Positions 54,442-63,076 of a stretch of DNA of 64,000 bases are shown one piece after another (within the stretch, counting starts at the first letter, position 1; each line of letters starts with the position of its first letter). Under the pieces are notes generated by a model. That model was given only the letters and a program-made list of their open reading frames with translations. It was not told the DNA's origin and ran no database searches. Made by a program: the position numbers and the translations under genes. The stretch comes from Kitasatospora sp. SolWspMP-SS2h (GTDB lineage: Bacteria > Actinomycetota > Actinomycetes > Streptomycetales > Streptomycetaceae): NCBI RefSeq assembly GCF_003259315.1, contig NZ_QLLT01000010.1, positions 1-64,000 of the forward strand, in the 5' to 3' direction.

Positions 54442-56343
54442 TCACTGGATGACGCGCGCGAGTCCGGCCCGGGTGGCGGCGACCACCACGCGGTCGCCGG
54501 GGGCGAGCCGGCGGGAGCGGTCGGCGAAGTTCCACTGGTAGTCGTGGGGGCGGCGGTGCAGCCGGACGGCGAGCACCCGGACGCCGCCGGGGCCCTCCAG
54601 GTCGCCGGTGTTGCGGCCGTCGAGCGCGGAGCCCGCCTCGACCGCGAGTTCGGCGATCAGCAGGACGTGGCGGAAGACCGAGAGGGTGCCGAGCACCTCG
54701 CGTCCCATCAGGGCGGCGGCGAAGGCGGGCGCGGCCAGGTAGGAGACCGAGCGGGAGGCGACGTTGCCCAGGGTGGCGTACACGTGGTGGGCGAAGTCGT
54801 CGTCGAACAGCCGTACCACGATCCGGACGTCGGGCCGGACCGCGCGGGCCTCCAGGGCGGCTTCCAGGTTGGCGGCGTCGTCGGAGGTGACGGCGACCAC
54901 GGCGCGGGCGTGCTTGACCCGGGCCTGCTTGAGCTGGGCCTCCAGCGGGCCCTCGCCGATCAGCACCGGGATGCCCAGGGCGCGGGCGGCGGCGATGCCG
55001 CGGGCCTGCGGGTCGCGCTCCAGGCAGACCACGGGCAGGCCGGTGCCGTGCACCAGGGTGGCGACCCGGGTGCCGACGTTGCCGAGGCCGACCACGATGA
55101 CGTGGTCGCGGGTGCGGGCCCCGGGCGGGCGGGGCAGGCCGCGGCGTCCGCTGGCCAGCGCCTCGACCACGATGGCGGTGGCGACCGGGACGAAGGTGAT
55201 GCCGCAGAAGGTGATCAGCACCTGGGCGGCCCGGGCCCAGGAGTCGCCGAGCACCTGCGCGCCGGGGACGTCGGGCTGGACGGCGCCGGCCGCGTCGAGC
55301 AGCGTGAAGTACACCGTCCAGCCGAGGCCGCCGGGGTGGGTGGTGTGGGTGGCCAGCACCAGGCCGCCGACCACGATCGCCGCGAACGCGGTGATCAGGA
55401 TCATCCGCAGCCGGGTGTTGGTGAAGTACTTGAGGCTGTCGAGCAGCCACCACTTGAGCCGCTTGCGCAGCGGCGGGCGCAGCGGCGGTTCGGTGTCCAG
55501 GCGTTGCAGGGCGGCCAGGCCGCCGGGTTCGCGGGCGGGTGCCGGGTCGGGGCGGCCGACCGGGCCCAGCACCTCGCCGCCGCCGAGGAGTTCGGCGATC
55601 CGGATGAAGTCGGCGGCCCGGCCGCCGGTCTCGGGCAGCAGCCGGAGCCGGCCGAGGTCCTGGCGGTCGATCCGGTCGGCGACCAGGCAGAGCTGGTCGG
55701 ACCGGATGTCGGCGTCGTAGGCGACGTACAGCTGCCGTCCGCCGACCTCGACGGTGTGCGGGTGGCCGAGGGCGCCGTTGGCGAAGGCGGGCGCGGCGGT
55801 GGCGGAGCCGGAGAGCGCGGCGCAGTTGGGCAGCAGCTTCTCCAGGTGCTCGCCCAGGCGCTGGTTGAAGATCCGCAGCACGATCCGGACGCCGGGGTTG
55901 CGGTTCTCGGCGGCCAGCGCGGCGTGGATGTTCTCCTGGTCGGTGCCGTCCATCAGCGCGATGCCGCGGGCCTGCTCGACCCGGGCCGCGGCGAGCGCCT
56001 CGCCGGTGACGGTGGAGCGCTCCAGCACGGCCGTGACGCCGGGTATCCGGGCGATCGCGGGCGCGTGCTCGCGGGACCGGTCGGGGACCACGGCGACCAC
56101 CGGGACCTCGTACTGCTCGGTGAGCTCCAGGATCAGCCGGTGCGCGAGCGAGTTGCCGCCGCACACGATGTAGTGCCCGTCCGGGTCGGCCGCCGCGTCC
56201 GGCTCCGTCGCGTCCGTCCCCGTACCCGTACCCGTGCTCGTCCCCGTACCCGTGCTCGTGCCCGCGTCCGGCTCCGTCCCGCCCGGCTCCGTCCCGCCCG
56301 GCTCGGCCCCGTCCTCCGGGCTCCCCCGCCCCTGGTCCGTCAT
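54442..56343 (-). CDS. CASTOR/POLLUX-like ion channel with two RCK (TrkA-N) domains
   Basis: 633 residues from ATG at 56343. A 55-residue disordered start of Thr/Gly/Glu repeats is followed by an RCK domain (about 56-240; HYIVCGGNSLAHRLILEL), two membrane helices around residues 315-395 with pore segment TLLDAAGAVQPD, and a second RCK (about 405-560; DHVIVVGLGNVGTRVATLV, then ERDPQARGIAAARALG), with a TrkA-C-like end. There is no TVGYG filter, as in plant CASTOR/POLLUX calcium or potassium channels, so ion choice is unclear. The NAD-type Rossmann motif is complete only in the second domain. Confidence 0.88.
   Translation of the reverse strand: MTDQGRGSPEDGAEPGGTEPGGTEPDAGTSTGTGTSTGTGTGTDATEPDAAADPDGHYIVCGGNSLAHRLILELTEQYEVPVVAVVPDRSREHAPAIARIPGVTAVLERSTVTGEALAAARVEQARGIALMDGTDQENIHAALAAENRNPGVRIVLRIFNQRLGEHLEKLLPNCAALSGSATAAPAFANGALGHPHTVEVGGRQLYVAYDADIRSDQLCLVADRIDRQDLGRLRLLPETGGRAADFIRIAELLGGGEVLGPVGRPDPAPAREPGGLAALQRLDTEPPLRPPLRKRLKWWLLDSLKYFTNTRLRMILITAFAAIVVGGLVLATHTTHPGGLGWTVYFTLLDAAGAVQPDVPGAQVLGDSWARAAQVLITFCGITFVPVATAIVVEALASGRRGLPRPPGARTRDHVIVVGLGNVGTRVATLVHGTGLPVVCLERDPQARGIAAARALGIPVLIGEGPLEAQLKQARVKHARAVVAVTSDDAANLEAALEARAVRPDVRIVVRLFDDDFAHHVYATLGNVASRSVSYLAAPAFAAALMGREVLGTLSVFRHVLLIAELAVEAGSALDGRNTGDLEGPGGVRVLAVRLHRRPHDYQWNFADRSRRLAPGDRVVVAATRAGLARVIQ
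56217..56268. repeat. Low-complexity CCCGTA/CCCGTG hexamer region
   Basis: Alternating six-base units (CCCGTA, CCCGTG, CTCGTC) in the 5' coding part of the channel gene give the Thr-Gly/Ser-rich N-terminus. Confidence 0.75.
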
Positions 56344-56518
56344 ACCGTCAGATGGTAGACGGCCCGTCAGGGCGGGTGGGTGAACGGACGGTAGCGGATC
56401 CGGGTGCGGACGGGGCGGCCCGTTCGTCCGTCCGGCGCATCCCGCCGCGCCCCGGGGGTGGCGGGGCGCGGAGGCTGGGGGTGTCATGCCCGTTTCCGTC
56501 CCGCCCTTCGGAGGAGCC

Positions 56519-57118
56519 ATGAGTGCCCCGTACCGGATCGACTCCCGCGACGACCTGCCCGGGCCGTTCCAGCAGCTGGCCCGGCTGGCCTGGCAGGCGG
56601 TGCTGGCGGGCGGGCTGATCTCGCTGGCGCTGGGGGTGGTGGTGCTGGCGTGGCCGAAGCAGACGCTGTGGGTGGTCGGCGTGCTGTTCGGCCTGTACCT
56701 GCTGGTGATCGGCGTCGTGCAGCTGGTCGGCGCGTTCGGCACGCACGCGTCGACGGCGCTGCGGGTGCTGGCGTTCATCAGCGGCGCGATCTGCGTGCTG
56801 CTGGGCCTGCTGTGCTTCCGTTCGGCGGCCCAGTCGGTGCTGCTGCTGGCGCTGTGGATCGGCATCGGCTGGCTGTTCCGCGGCATCACGCACCTGGCGG
56901 CGGTGGCCTCGGACCCGGTGATGCCGGCCCGCGGCTGGCAGGGCTTCGTCGGCGGCCTGAGCGTGCTGGCGGGCGTCGTGCTGATGGTCTGGCCCGCCCA
57001 CTCGATCACCGCGCTGGCGATCCTGGCGGCCTGCGGCCTGGTGGTGATCGGCGTCACCGAGATCGTCGCGGCGCTGCGCATCCGCAGCGGTGCCAAGCAG
57101 TACCCGCGCGAGCTCTGA
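56519..57118 (+). CDS. HdeD-like (DUF308) membrane protein
   Basis: 199 residues from ATG at 56519 with GGAGGAG upstream. Six membrane helices in three hairpin pairs, each with Trp-Pro or Gly motifs: VVVLAWPKQTLWVVGVLFGLYLLVIGVVQLV, then ICVLLGLLCF, and VLMVWPAHSITALAILAACGL. This is the HdeD/DUF308 family, connected to acid stress in enterobacteria but without known mechanism. It is divergent from the channel gene and ends at a strong terminator. Confidence 0.92.
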   Translation: MSAPYRIDSRDDLPGPFQQLARLAWQAVLAGGLISLALGVVVLAWPKQTLWVVGVLFGLYLLVIGVVQLVGAFGTHASTALRVLAFISGAICVLLGLLCFRSAAQSVLLLALWIGIGWLFRGITHLAAVASDPVMPARGWQGFVGGLSVLAGVVLMVWPAHSITALAILAACGLVVIGVTEIVAALRIRSGAKQYPREL

Positions 57119-57132
57119 CGCCGCGTCGCACC

Positions 57133-57174
57133 CCGGAGGGGCCCGTCCGCAGCGGTGCGGGCGGGCCCCTCCGG
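57133..57174. terminator. Bidirectional hairpin terminator
   Basis: 19-base arms 57133-57151 and 57156-57174 pair completely with one G-U, loop GCGG, between the convergent HdeD-like and ECF41 genes. Confidence 0.9.
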
Positions 57175-57179
57175 TGCGG

Positions 57180-58109
57180 CTACCGCTCGCGCTCCGACCG
57201 GCGGGCCTCCCGGACCTCCCGGTCGACGGCCCAGGCGTCGGCGACCGGACCGAGGTGGCCGAGCTTGTCCGGGTTGATGACCGAGCGGACGGTCTGGATC
57301 CGTCCGTCGAGCACGTCCAGGACGAGGGTGTGCAGGATCCGGCCGTCACGGTCGCGGAACAGCGCGCCGGGCTGCCCGTTGACCTGCCGCGGTTCGCAGC
57401 CGATGCCGGTGCGGAGCATCAGCGGGTGGACGGCCGCGAGCAGCCGGGCCACGTTCTCGGCCCCGGCGACGGCCCGGGCCAGCTGCGGGGCCTTGCCGCC
57501 GCCGTCCCCGACCAGTTGGACGTCGGCGGCGAGCAGGTTCTGCAGACCGTCGACGTCGCCCCGGGAGAGCGCCTCGAAGAAGCGCTCCGCGAGTTCCCGC
57601 TGTTCCCGGCGGTCGGCCTCGAACCGGGGCCGGCCGTCGTCCATGTGGCGGCGGGCCCGGACGAGCAGCTGCCGGCAGGCCGCCTCCGAGCGTCCGACGG
57701 CCGCGGCGACCTCGTCGAAGCCGAACGCGAAGACCTCCCGCAGCACGAACACCGACCGCTCCAGCGGGCTGAGCCGTTCCAGGAGCAGCAGCGCCGCCAT
57801 CGACACCGAGTCGGCCAGCTCGGCCGCGCGGGCCGGGTCCTGGTACGGGTCGTCGAGCAGCGGTTCGGGCAGCCAGGGCCCGACGTAGGCCTCGCGCCGG
57901 ACCCGGGCCGAGCGCAGCACGTCGATGGCGATCCTGGTCACGGTGGTCGACAGGTACGCCTTGGCCGACGCGGGCCGGGTGGGCGTGGCCGCGTAGCGCA
58001 GCCAGCCCTCCTGCACCGCGTCCTCGGCCTCGGCCACGCTGCCCAGGATCCGGTAGGCGATCGAGAAGAGCAGCGGCCGCAGCTCCTCGAACTCCTCGAC
58101 CTTGTCCAT
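57180..58109 (-). CDS. ECF41-group sigma factor with SnoaL-like C-terminal domain
   Basis: 309 residues from ATG at 58109 with GGGAG upstream. Sigma region 2 (LLFSIAYRILGSVAEAEDAVQEGWLR) and region 4 (LSPLERSVFVLREVF, EVAAAVGRSEAACRQLLVRAR) are followed by an NTF2/SnoaL-like extension from about 185. The ECF41 marks are all present: the linker WLPEPLL, the DGGGKAP loop and NPDKL near the end, which tune activity in place of an anti-sigma factor. The gene lies 38 bases behind its partner carboxymuconolactone decarboxylase gene, and a matching ECF41 promoter precedes that gene, so it likely activates its own operon. Confidence 0.96.
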   Translation of the reverse strand: MDKVEEFEELRPLLFSIAYRILGSVAEAEDAVQEGWLRYAATPTRPASAKAYLSTTVTRIAIDVLRSARVRREAYVGPWLPEPLLDDPYQDPARAAELADSVSMAALLLLERLSPLERSVFVLREVFAFGFDEVAAAVGRSEAACRQLLVRARRHMDDGRPRFEADRREQRELAERFFEALSRGDVDGLQNLLAADVQLVGDGGGKAPQLARAVAGAENVARLLAAVHPLMLRTGIGCEPRQVNGQPGALFRDRDGRILHTLVLDVLDGRIQTVRSVINPDKLGHLGPVADAWAVDREVREARRSERER

Positions 58110-58147
58110 CTCGGAACTCCCTTCCCTCGTCCGGCGGTTCGGCGTGC

Positions 58148-58621
58148 TCAGTGGAACGAGCCCGCGACGTAGTCGCCGGCGGGCTGCCGGGTGATGGCGT
58201 TCAACCGGTTCACCATGTTCATGAACGAGACCAGCATGACGAGGGCGGTGAGCTGCTCCCGGTCGTAGTGCCGGGCGGCGGCCTCCCACACCCGGTCGTC
58301 GACCCCGGCCGCACCGTCCGCGATCCGGGTGCCCCGCTCGGCGAGTTCGAGGGCGACGCGCTCGGCTTCGGTGAAGACGGTGGCCTCGCGCCAGGCGGCG
58401 ACCAGGTTGAGCCGCTGCTGGGTCTCCCCGGCGTGCGCGGCCTCCTTGGTGTGCATGTCGATGCAGACCGCGCAGCCGTTGAGCTGGCTGATCCGCAGGG
58501 CGACCAGTTCCTGGGTGGCCGCGGGCAGCGGCAGGGCCTTCAGCTCCCGGCCGGCCGTCATGACGTGCTTGAGGACCCTGCCCGCGGCCGGGTCGGCGAA
58601 GTAGTCCAGTCGTGCGTCCAT
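58148..58621 (-). CDS. Carboxymuconolactone decarboxylase/AhpD-family protein
   Basis: 157 residues from ATG at 58621 with GGAGGAG upstream. AhpD-like helical fold with the redox motif NGCAVCIDMHT (Cys-x-x-Cys-x-x-x-His) and LRISQLNGC preceding it. Such proteins act as peroxidase-type thiol oxidoreductases rather than true decarboxylases. It is the partner gene (the C of COE) that ECF41 sigma factors control, and is transcribed first in this two-gene operon. A TGTCACA-N16-CGTC promoter lies 42 bases upstream. Confidence 0.94.
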   Translation of the reverse strand: MDARLDYFADPAAGRVLKHVMTAGRELKALPLPAATQELVALRISQLNGCAVCIDMHTKEAAHAGETQQRLNLVAAWREATVFTEAERVALELAERGTRIADGAAGVDDRVWEAAARHYDREQLTALVMLVSFMNMVNRLNAITRQPAGDYVAGSFH

Positions 58622-58662
58622 CGTGTGCTCCTCCGTGCTCGGTTGCTGCCTCCACCCCTCAG

Positions 58663-58689
58663 GACGAGGCGGCTCCCGGGCCTGTGACA
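58663..58689 (-). promoter_or_regulatory. ECF41 promoter (TGTCACA-N16-CGTC)
   Basis: On the minus strand TGTCACA (forward 58683-58689) and CGTC (forward 58663-58666) are separated by exactly 16 bases, the consensus reported for ECF41 targets upstream of COE genes. It faces the decarboxylase and sigma-factor genes, giving a self-activating operon. Confidence 0.88.
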
Positions 58690-58802
58690 CGACGCGGTGT
58701 GACGCACGTCTCCCCGCCGTCCGGCCCTGTCGTGTCACGGAACCGGCCGCGGATCGCTCTCAGTACCGGAAAGTGTCCACCGGTTCTGGAGAGATCACTG
58801 GC

Positions 58803-59141
58803 ATGGAGATCCTGCGGTACGTCCTCCTCGTCTTCCACCTGTTCGGCTTCGCCGCGATCCTGGGCGGGCTGTTCTACCAACTGCGCGGGAAGGACCCGGT
58901 GACGGGCGGGTACATGGTGTCCAGCGCGGTGGTGCAGCTGGTCACCGGCGCCGGGCTGGTCTGGACCCGGCACGCCCTGGACCTGCCGGTGCTGTACCCG
59001 AAGATCGGCGTGAAGCTCGGCCTGGACGTCCTGGTGGCGGTGGTCGCGCTGGTGGGCCTGCGCAACCGGCGGCCGTGGGCGTTCTACGCGGTGGGGACGT
59101 TCACCGCGGCCGCCGTCGTGGTGTCCGTCGCCTGGACGTAG
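58803..59141 (+). CDS. Small integral membrane protein, unknown
   Basis: 112 residues, four helices covering most of the protein: YVLLVFHLFGFAAILGGLFYQ, then SSAVVQLVTGAGLVWT, KLGLDVLVAVVALVGL and the last ending VVVSVAWT. The ATG at 58803 has CTGGAGAG about nine bases upstream. Similar small four-helix proteins are frequent in actinobacteria, without function. It is divergent from the ECF41 operon and convergent with the lipase gene. Confidence 0.82.
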   Translation: MEILRYVLLVFHLFGFAAILGGLFYQLRGKDPVTGGYMVSSAVVQLVTGAGLVWTRHALDLPVLYPKIGVKLGLDVLVAVVALVGLRNRRPWAFYAVGTFTAAAVVVSVAWT

Positions 59142-59150
59142 ACCCGGCCC

Positions 59151-59218
59151 CGGACGCGGACGCGGACCCGGACGCGGACGCGGGCCCGGCCAAGGATGCG
59201 GGCCCGGACGCGGACGCG
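59151..59218. repeat. GGACGC-rich repeat between convergent genes
   Basis: Irregular copies of GGACGC and GGACCC (six-base period) follow the membrane protein stop, with a GGCCCGG-containing centre. Confidence 0.7.
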
Positions 59219-59255
59219 CCCGCCCCGGCGTGCTGCGGGGCGGGCGCGCGGCGGG

Positions 59256-60587
59256 TCACCTCCCGGCGGCGGCGGGCCGCTCGGGGGCGAGCGAGTTGCC
59301 GGCCGGGATGCGCCCGCAGTCGGACGGGGCGGCCTTCCCGGCGAACCGGTCGTTCAGGTAGAGCACGGCGGTGGGCGCCCACGGGACGGCCGCGCCGAGG
59401 TGGCTGAGCAGGTCGTACTGCTGGTACTTGATGCTGCCGTTGCCGGTGGCGCAGTACTGCCGGGCCAGCGCCCGGACGTCGCCGGCCACCATCACGCCGT
59501 CGCCGGTGCCGATGCCGGGGACGTTGCTGAAGGTGCCCTCCAGGACGCCGCCGTTGCCCTGGGCGATGTAGCCGGGGACGGTGGGGGTGGCGGCCGAGCC
59601 GAGGTTGACCTTGTTGACGGCCTCCAGGAACTCGGGGATCGAGTTCGGGTCGGCGTAGGCGGACTTGGCGAGCTTCTGCCAGGTCAGGCCGGGGTACTGG
59701 CCGAGCGCGTTGGCGATCGAGGCGTCCTGCGTCTTCGCGAACACCTGCTTGCCGTAGTCGCTCAGGTAGGGCTGGAGGTCGAAGCCGTAGGCGCGGGCCA
59801 CGCCGGTGACCGCCATCGGGATGACGCCGGGCCACACCACGCCCCCGGCCACGTACTTGAGGTTGTGCGCGGGGTCGACCAGCAGGCCGCCCTCGGCGAA
59901 GCCGACCAGGTGGCGGTTGACGTCGGGGGCGTAGCCGGGGGCGAGGGCGGCGGCCCAGTTGGTGGCGATCGCGCCGCCGGAGTAGCCGAGCATGCCGAAC
60001 CGGGTGTTCGCGTTCATCCCGGTGGCGGACGAGGCGGAGGCGGCCCGGATCGAGTCCAGCGTGGTGGTGCCGTACTCGGGCCCGGCGGCGAAGTCCGCGG
60101 TCTGGCCCTCGGTGTCGGGGATCACCACGTCGTAGCCCTGGAGCACGAACGGGACGACGAACAGCGACTCGGCGTTGGCGATCGCGCCGCCCAGGCTGAC
60201 GTCGCCCGCGACCGCCCGGGACGGGGCGTGCTCGGGGTTCAGCGAGTCGTAGAAGGACTGGTAGGAGACCGCCTTGGAGCCGTCGCTGCCCAGCCCGCGC
60301 ACCACGGTGGTGACGCCCGCGCTGGGGCGGCCCTGCGCGTCGGTGGTGCGGAACAGCAGTTGGACGGCCCGCACGGGGGTGGGCAGACCGAGCAGGTGGT
60401 ACGAGAGGGTGCGGGTCTTGAGCACGGTGCCGGGCGCGATCGAGGACAGCGGGGCGCTGCCGTCGTAGCGGTAGAACGGGTCGGCCGCGGTGGTGGCGGT
60501 CGCCGCGGCGGCGGTGGCGACGGGGGCTGCGGTGGCGACCGCGGCGGCGGCGAGGGCGGCGGCGATCGACCGGGCGGCTCGGTTCAT
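59256..60587 (-). CDS. Secreted lipase (LIP family)
   Basis: 443 residues with a Sec signal peptide (Arg-Ala-Ala-Arg start, long Ala-rich core, to about residue 30). Alpha/beta hydrolase of the secretory lipase (LIP/DUF) family: RTLSYHLLGLPTPVRAVQLLFRTTDA, the strand YDVVIPDTEGQ, and nucleophile elbow GYSGGAIATNWAA (Ser near 203). Two Cys (YCATG and SDCGR) could form a disulfide. It probably hydrolyses lipids or esters outside the cell. Divergent from a PucR-like regulator across a perfect palindrome. Confidence 0.92.
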   Translation of the reverse strand: MNRAARSIAAALAAAAVATAAPVATAAAATATTAADPFYRYDGSAPLSSIAPGTVLKTRTLSYHLLGLPTPVRAVQLLFRTTDAQGRPSAGVTTVVRGLGSDGSKAVSYQSFYDSLNPEHAPSRAVAGDVSLGGAIANAESLFVVPFVLQGYDVVIPDTEGQTADFAAGPEYGTTTLDSIRAASASSATGMNANTRFGMLGYSGGAIATNWAAALAPGYAPDVNRHLVGFAEGGLLVDPAHNLKYVAGGVVWPGVIPMAVTGVARAYGFDLQPYLSDYGKQVFAKTQDASIANALGQYPGLTWQKLAKSAYADPNSIPEFLEAVNKVNLGSAATPTVPGYIAQGNGGVLEGTFSNVPGIGTGDGVMVAGDVRALARQYCATGNGSIKYQQYDLLSHLGAAVPWAPTAVLYLNDRFAGKAAPSDCGRIPAGNSLAPERPAAAGR

Positions 60588-60652
60588 GGCGGTTCCCGTT
60601 TCTGGGTGGGGGTGGGGGCGCGCGACCTGAACAACGGTGGGGGCTCGCGGGA

Positions 60653-60672
60653 GTTACCTACGGGTAGGTAAC
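60653..60672. promoter_or_regulatory. Perfect 20-bp palindrome between lipase and PucR-like genes
   Basis: GTTACCTAC-GG-GTAGGTAAC, nine-base perfect arms, 66 bases before the lipase start and 75 before the regulator start. Likely operator for one or both genes. Confidence 0.75.
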
Positions 60673-60746
60673 CTCCGGGAAACCATGATGACCGCGCCGC
60701 CCGGCCCCGTCGCCGGGCCGCCGCACAGAGATTCGCGAGGTGGATT

Positions 60747-62210
60747 GTGACCGCGCCCAACGCCCGACCCGCCGCCGGACTCACCACCACCGCCCTCACC
60801 ACCGCCCTCGCCGCCGCCGGACTCACCGCCGAACCCACCGCCGCCGGAACCGCGAACGGGGGCGCGGACGGGGGCGCGACCGGAGCTGCGACCGGAGCCG
60901 TGACCGCCGCCGGGCCCGGGCCCGCGCCGGTGTCCGCCGCCGAAGCCGCCGGGCCCGCCCCCGGACCCGTCCCCGAACCCGCCGTCGACGGCCCCCGGTT
61001 CGGCGGCCGGCCGGTCCACCTGCGGCTGCTCGCGCTGGCCCCCGCGCTGGCCGGCGAGGTGATGGCCCGGCTGCTGGACCGGCTCCCGGCCTACCACGCG
61101 CTGCCGCCCGAGCAGTTGCGCGGCGAGGTGGCCCGTCAGGTCGAGCGCGGCATCCGGGCGTTCGTCGAGGTGATGCGCACCGGCGAGCTGCCGGGCGAGG
61201 CCGAGCTGGCCCGGATCCGGGAGTCCTCGGCCCGGCGCGCCGACGAGGGGGTGCCGCTGGAGTCCGTGGTCGGCGCCTACCACCTGGGCGCCCAGCTCTG
61301 CGCGGCCCGGGTGCTGGCCGAGGCCGCCCCCGCCGACCTGCCCGACGTCGTCACCGCCCAGGACCGGCTGCTCGGCTACCTGCGGGTGGTCAGCTGCGCG
61401 GTCGCCGCCGGGTACGTGCAGGAGCGGCAGGCCGCGCTCGGCGACGAGCAGGTCTCCCGGCAGGCGCTGCTCTCCCGGCTGCTGGAGGGCGGCGACCCGC
61501 GCGCCGCCGCCGACCGGGCCGGCATCCGGCTGCCCGCCCGCTACCTGGTGCTCTCGCTGGCCGTCGGCCCGCACCCCGACGAGTCCCGCCCCGGCGTCAA
61601 CCGCTCGGTCGCCGCCCGGCGCAAACTCCGGCGACTGCGCGCCGAGTTGGAGCGCCGCACGGACGGGGTGCCGCTGGCCGCGCTGGCCGCCGACGGCGGC
61701 CCGGTGCTGCTGCCGGACGACTCCCCCGAACCGGCCCCCGACCGCGCCGCGCTCACCGACCTGGTCGACCGCCTCGCCCGGGCCTGCGGCGCCGACCTGA
61801 CGGCCGGGGCCGCCCGCGCCGTCCCCGGGGAGGTCGCCGACGCCGCCCGGCTGGCCGCCGGGGTCCGCCGGGTCGCCGAGGCCACCGGCCGCGGCCCCGG
61901 ACTGCACCTGCTGGACGACGTCCTGGTCGAGTACCAGCTCAGCCGCCCAGGACCGGCCCGCGACGCGCTAGCCGCGCTGCTCGCCCCGCTGGTCGGACGG
62001 CCCGAACTGCTGGCCACCCTGCGGGCGTTCCTCGCCTGCGGCCTCGACCGCCGGCGCACCGCCACCCACCTCCAGGTGCACCCCAACACCGTCGACTACC
62101 GGCTGCGCCGCACCGCCGACCTCACCGGCCTGGACGCCGTCCGCGGCCCCGACCTGCTCACCCTGCGCGCCGCGCTCGCCGCGCACGACACGGCGACGGC
62201 GCTGCCCTGA
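60747..62210 (+). CDS. PucR/CdaR-family transcriptional regulator
   Basis: 487 residues from GTG at 60747 with GAGGTGG upstream. The first 80 residues are Ala/Gly/Pro low complexity. Then a RsbT-like/PucR N-terminal helical domain (RLLDRLPAYHALPPEQLRGEV, LESVVGAYHLGAQL), a GGDEF-like middle region, and a C-terminal helix-turn-helix with FLACGLDRRRTATHLQVHPNTVDYRLRR, the CdaR/PucR signature. It is divergent from the secreted lipase, which may be its target. Ligand unknown. Confidence 0.9.
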   Translation: MTAPNARPAAGLTTTALTTALAAAGLTAEPTAAGTANGGADGGATGAATGAVTAAGPGPAPVSAAEAAGPAPGPVPEPAVDGPRFGGRPVHLRLLALAPALAGEVMARLLDRLPAYHALPPEQLRGEVARQVERGIRAFVEVMRTGELPGEAELARIRESSARRADEGVPLESVVGAYHLGAQLCAARVLAEAAPADLPDVVTAQDRLLGYLRVVSCAVAAGYVQERQAALGDEQVSRQALLSRLLEGGDPRAAADRAGIRLPARYLVLSLAVGPHPDESRPGVNRSVAARRKLRRLRAELERRTDGVPLAALAADGGPVLLPDDSPEPAPDRAALTDLVDRLARACGADLTAGAARAVPGEVADAARLAAGVRRVAEATGRGPGLHLLDDVLVEYQLSRPGPARDALAALLAPLVGRPELLATLRAFLACGLDRRRTATHLQVHPNTVDYRLRRTADLTGLDAVRGPDLLTLRAALAAHDTATALP

Positions 62211-62347
62211 CGGGCGTCCGACCCGGCGCCGGCGGGCGGTGCCCGCCGCATCCGCGGCACCACCGCTGACGCGTTCCCGCCCCGTCCGCGACCCCGCGCC
62301 GTCCGCGATCCCGCGCCGTCCGCGATCCGGTCCCGGGCGTGGGTGGG

Positions 62348-62393
62348 CCCGTCGCGCCACCGGGTCCGGGGGAAAGCCCGGTGGCGCGACGGG
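62348..62393. terminator. Bidirectional hairpin terminator
   Basis: Perfect 17-bp inverted repeat 62348-62364 with 62377-62393, loop of 12 bases, between the convergent PucR-like and MBL genes. Confidence 0.9.
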
Positions 62394-62396
62394 GGT

Positions 62397-63071
62397 TCAG
62401 GCGGCCTCGCCGCGCAGCAGCGGGAGGCCGCTGCGGGCGGTGCCGAGCGCGGCGGCCGGGCCGTGGCCGGGGAGCAGCACCGTGCTGTCGTCCAGCGGGC
62501 CGCAGACGCGGCGCAGCGAGGACTCCAGCCGGGTGCGGCTGCCGCCGGGGAGGCCGGAGTCGCCGAGGCGGTCGGCGAGCAGGGTGTCGCCGGTGAACAG
62601 GAGGGCGGGGTCGCCGTCCCGGACCGGGTCGACCCGGAACATCGTGGAGCCCTCGGTGTGCCCCGGGCTGTGGTGGGCCCGGACCCGCAGTCCGGCCAGT
62701 TCCAGGTCGGCGGAGCCCTCCAGGAGGGTCAGCCGTTCCGGTTCGCTCTCCGGGTAGCCCGCGAGCAGGCGGCCGGGGAAGGTCGGGGGCAGCGGCGCGG
62801 CCGGGTCGGCCAGCATGAAGCGGTCGGCGGCGTGCAGCACGGCCGGCGCGCCGGTCCGCGCGCCCAGCTCCCGGGCGCACCAGCTGTGGTCCATGTGCCC
62901 GTGGGTGAGCAGCAGCGCCGCCGGCTCCAGCCGGTGCTCGGCGAACAGCCGCAGCAGCGGGTCGGTGGCGGCCTGCCCGGGGTCGACCACCAGGCAGGGC
63001 CCGCCCGGCTCGGCGGCCAGCACGTAGCAGTTGGTGCCGAAGCCGCCGGCCGGGAAGGAGAACAGGAGCAT
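62397..63071 (-). CDS. MBL-fold metallo-hydrolase (glyoxalase II-like)
   Basis: 224 residues. The metal motif THGHMDH (near 56-62) is followed by HHSPGHTEGS (third-site His) and FTGDTLLADRLGDS with the bridging Asp, and LLPGHGP near the end. This is the standard layout of glyoxalase II and related thioesterases or persulfide dioxygenases, which hydrolyse a thioester or oxidise a persulfide. Actinobacteria lack glutathione, so mycothiol esters are possible. It begins five bases after the quinone oxidoreductase gene stop, so the two are cotranscribed. Confidence 0.93.
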   Translation of the reverse strand: MLLFSFPAGGFGTNCYVLAAEPGGPCLVVDPGQAATDPLLRLFAEHRLEPAALLLTHGHMDHSWCARELGARTGAPAVLHAADRFMLADPAAPLPPTFPGRLLAGYPESEPERLTLLEGSADLELAGLRVRAHHSPGHTEGSTMFRVDPVRDGDPALLFTGDTLLADRLGDSGLPGGSRTRLESSLRRVCGPLDDSTVLLPGHGPAAALGTARSGLPLLRGEAA

Positions 63072-63076
63072 CCGGA

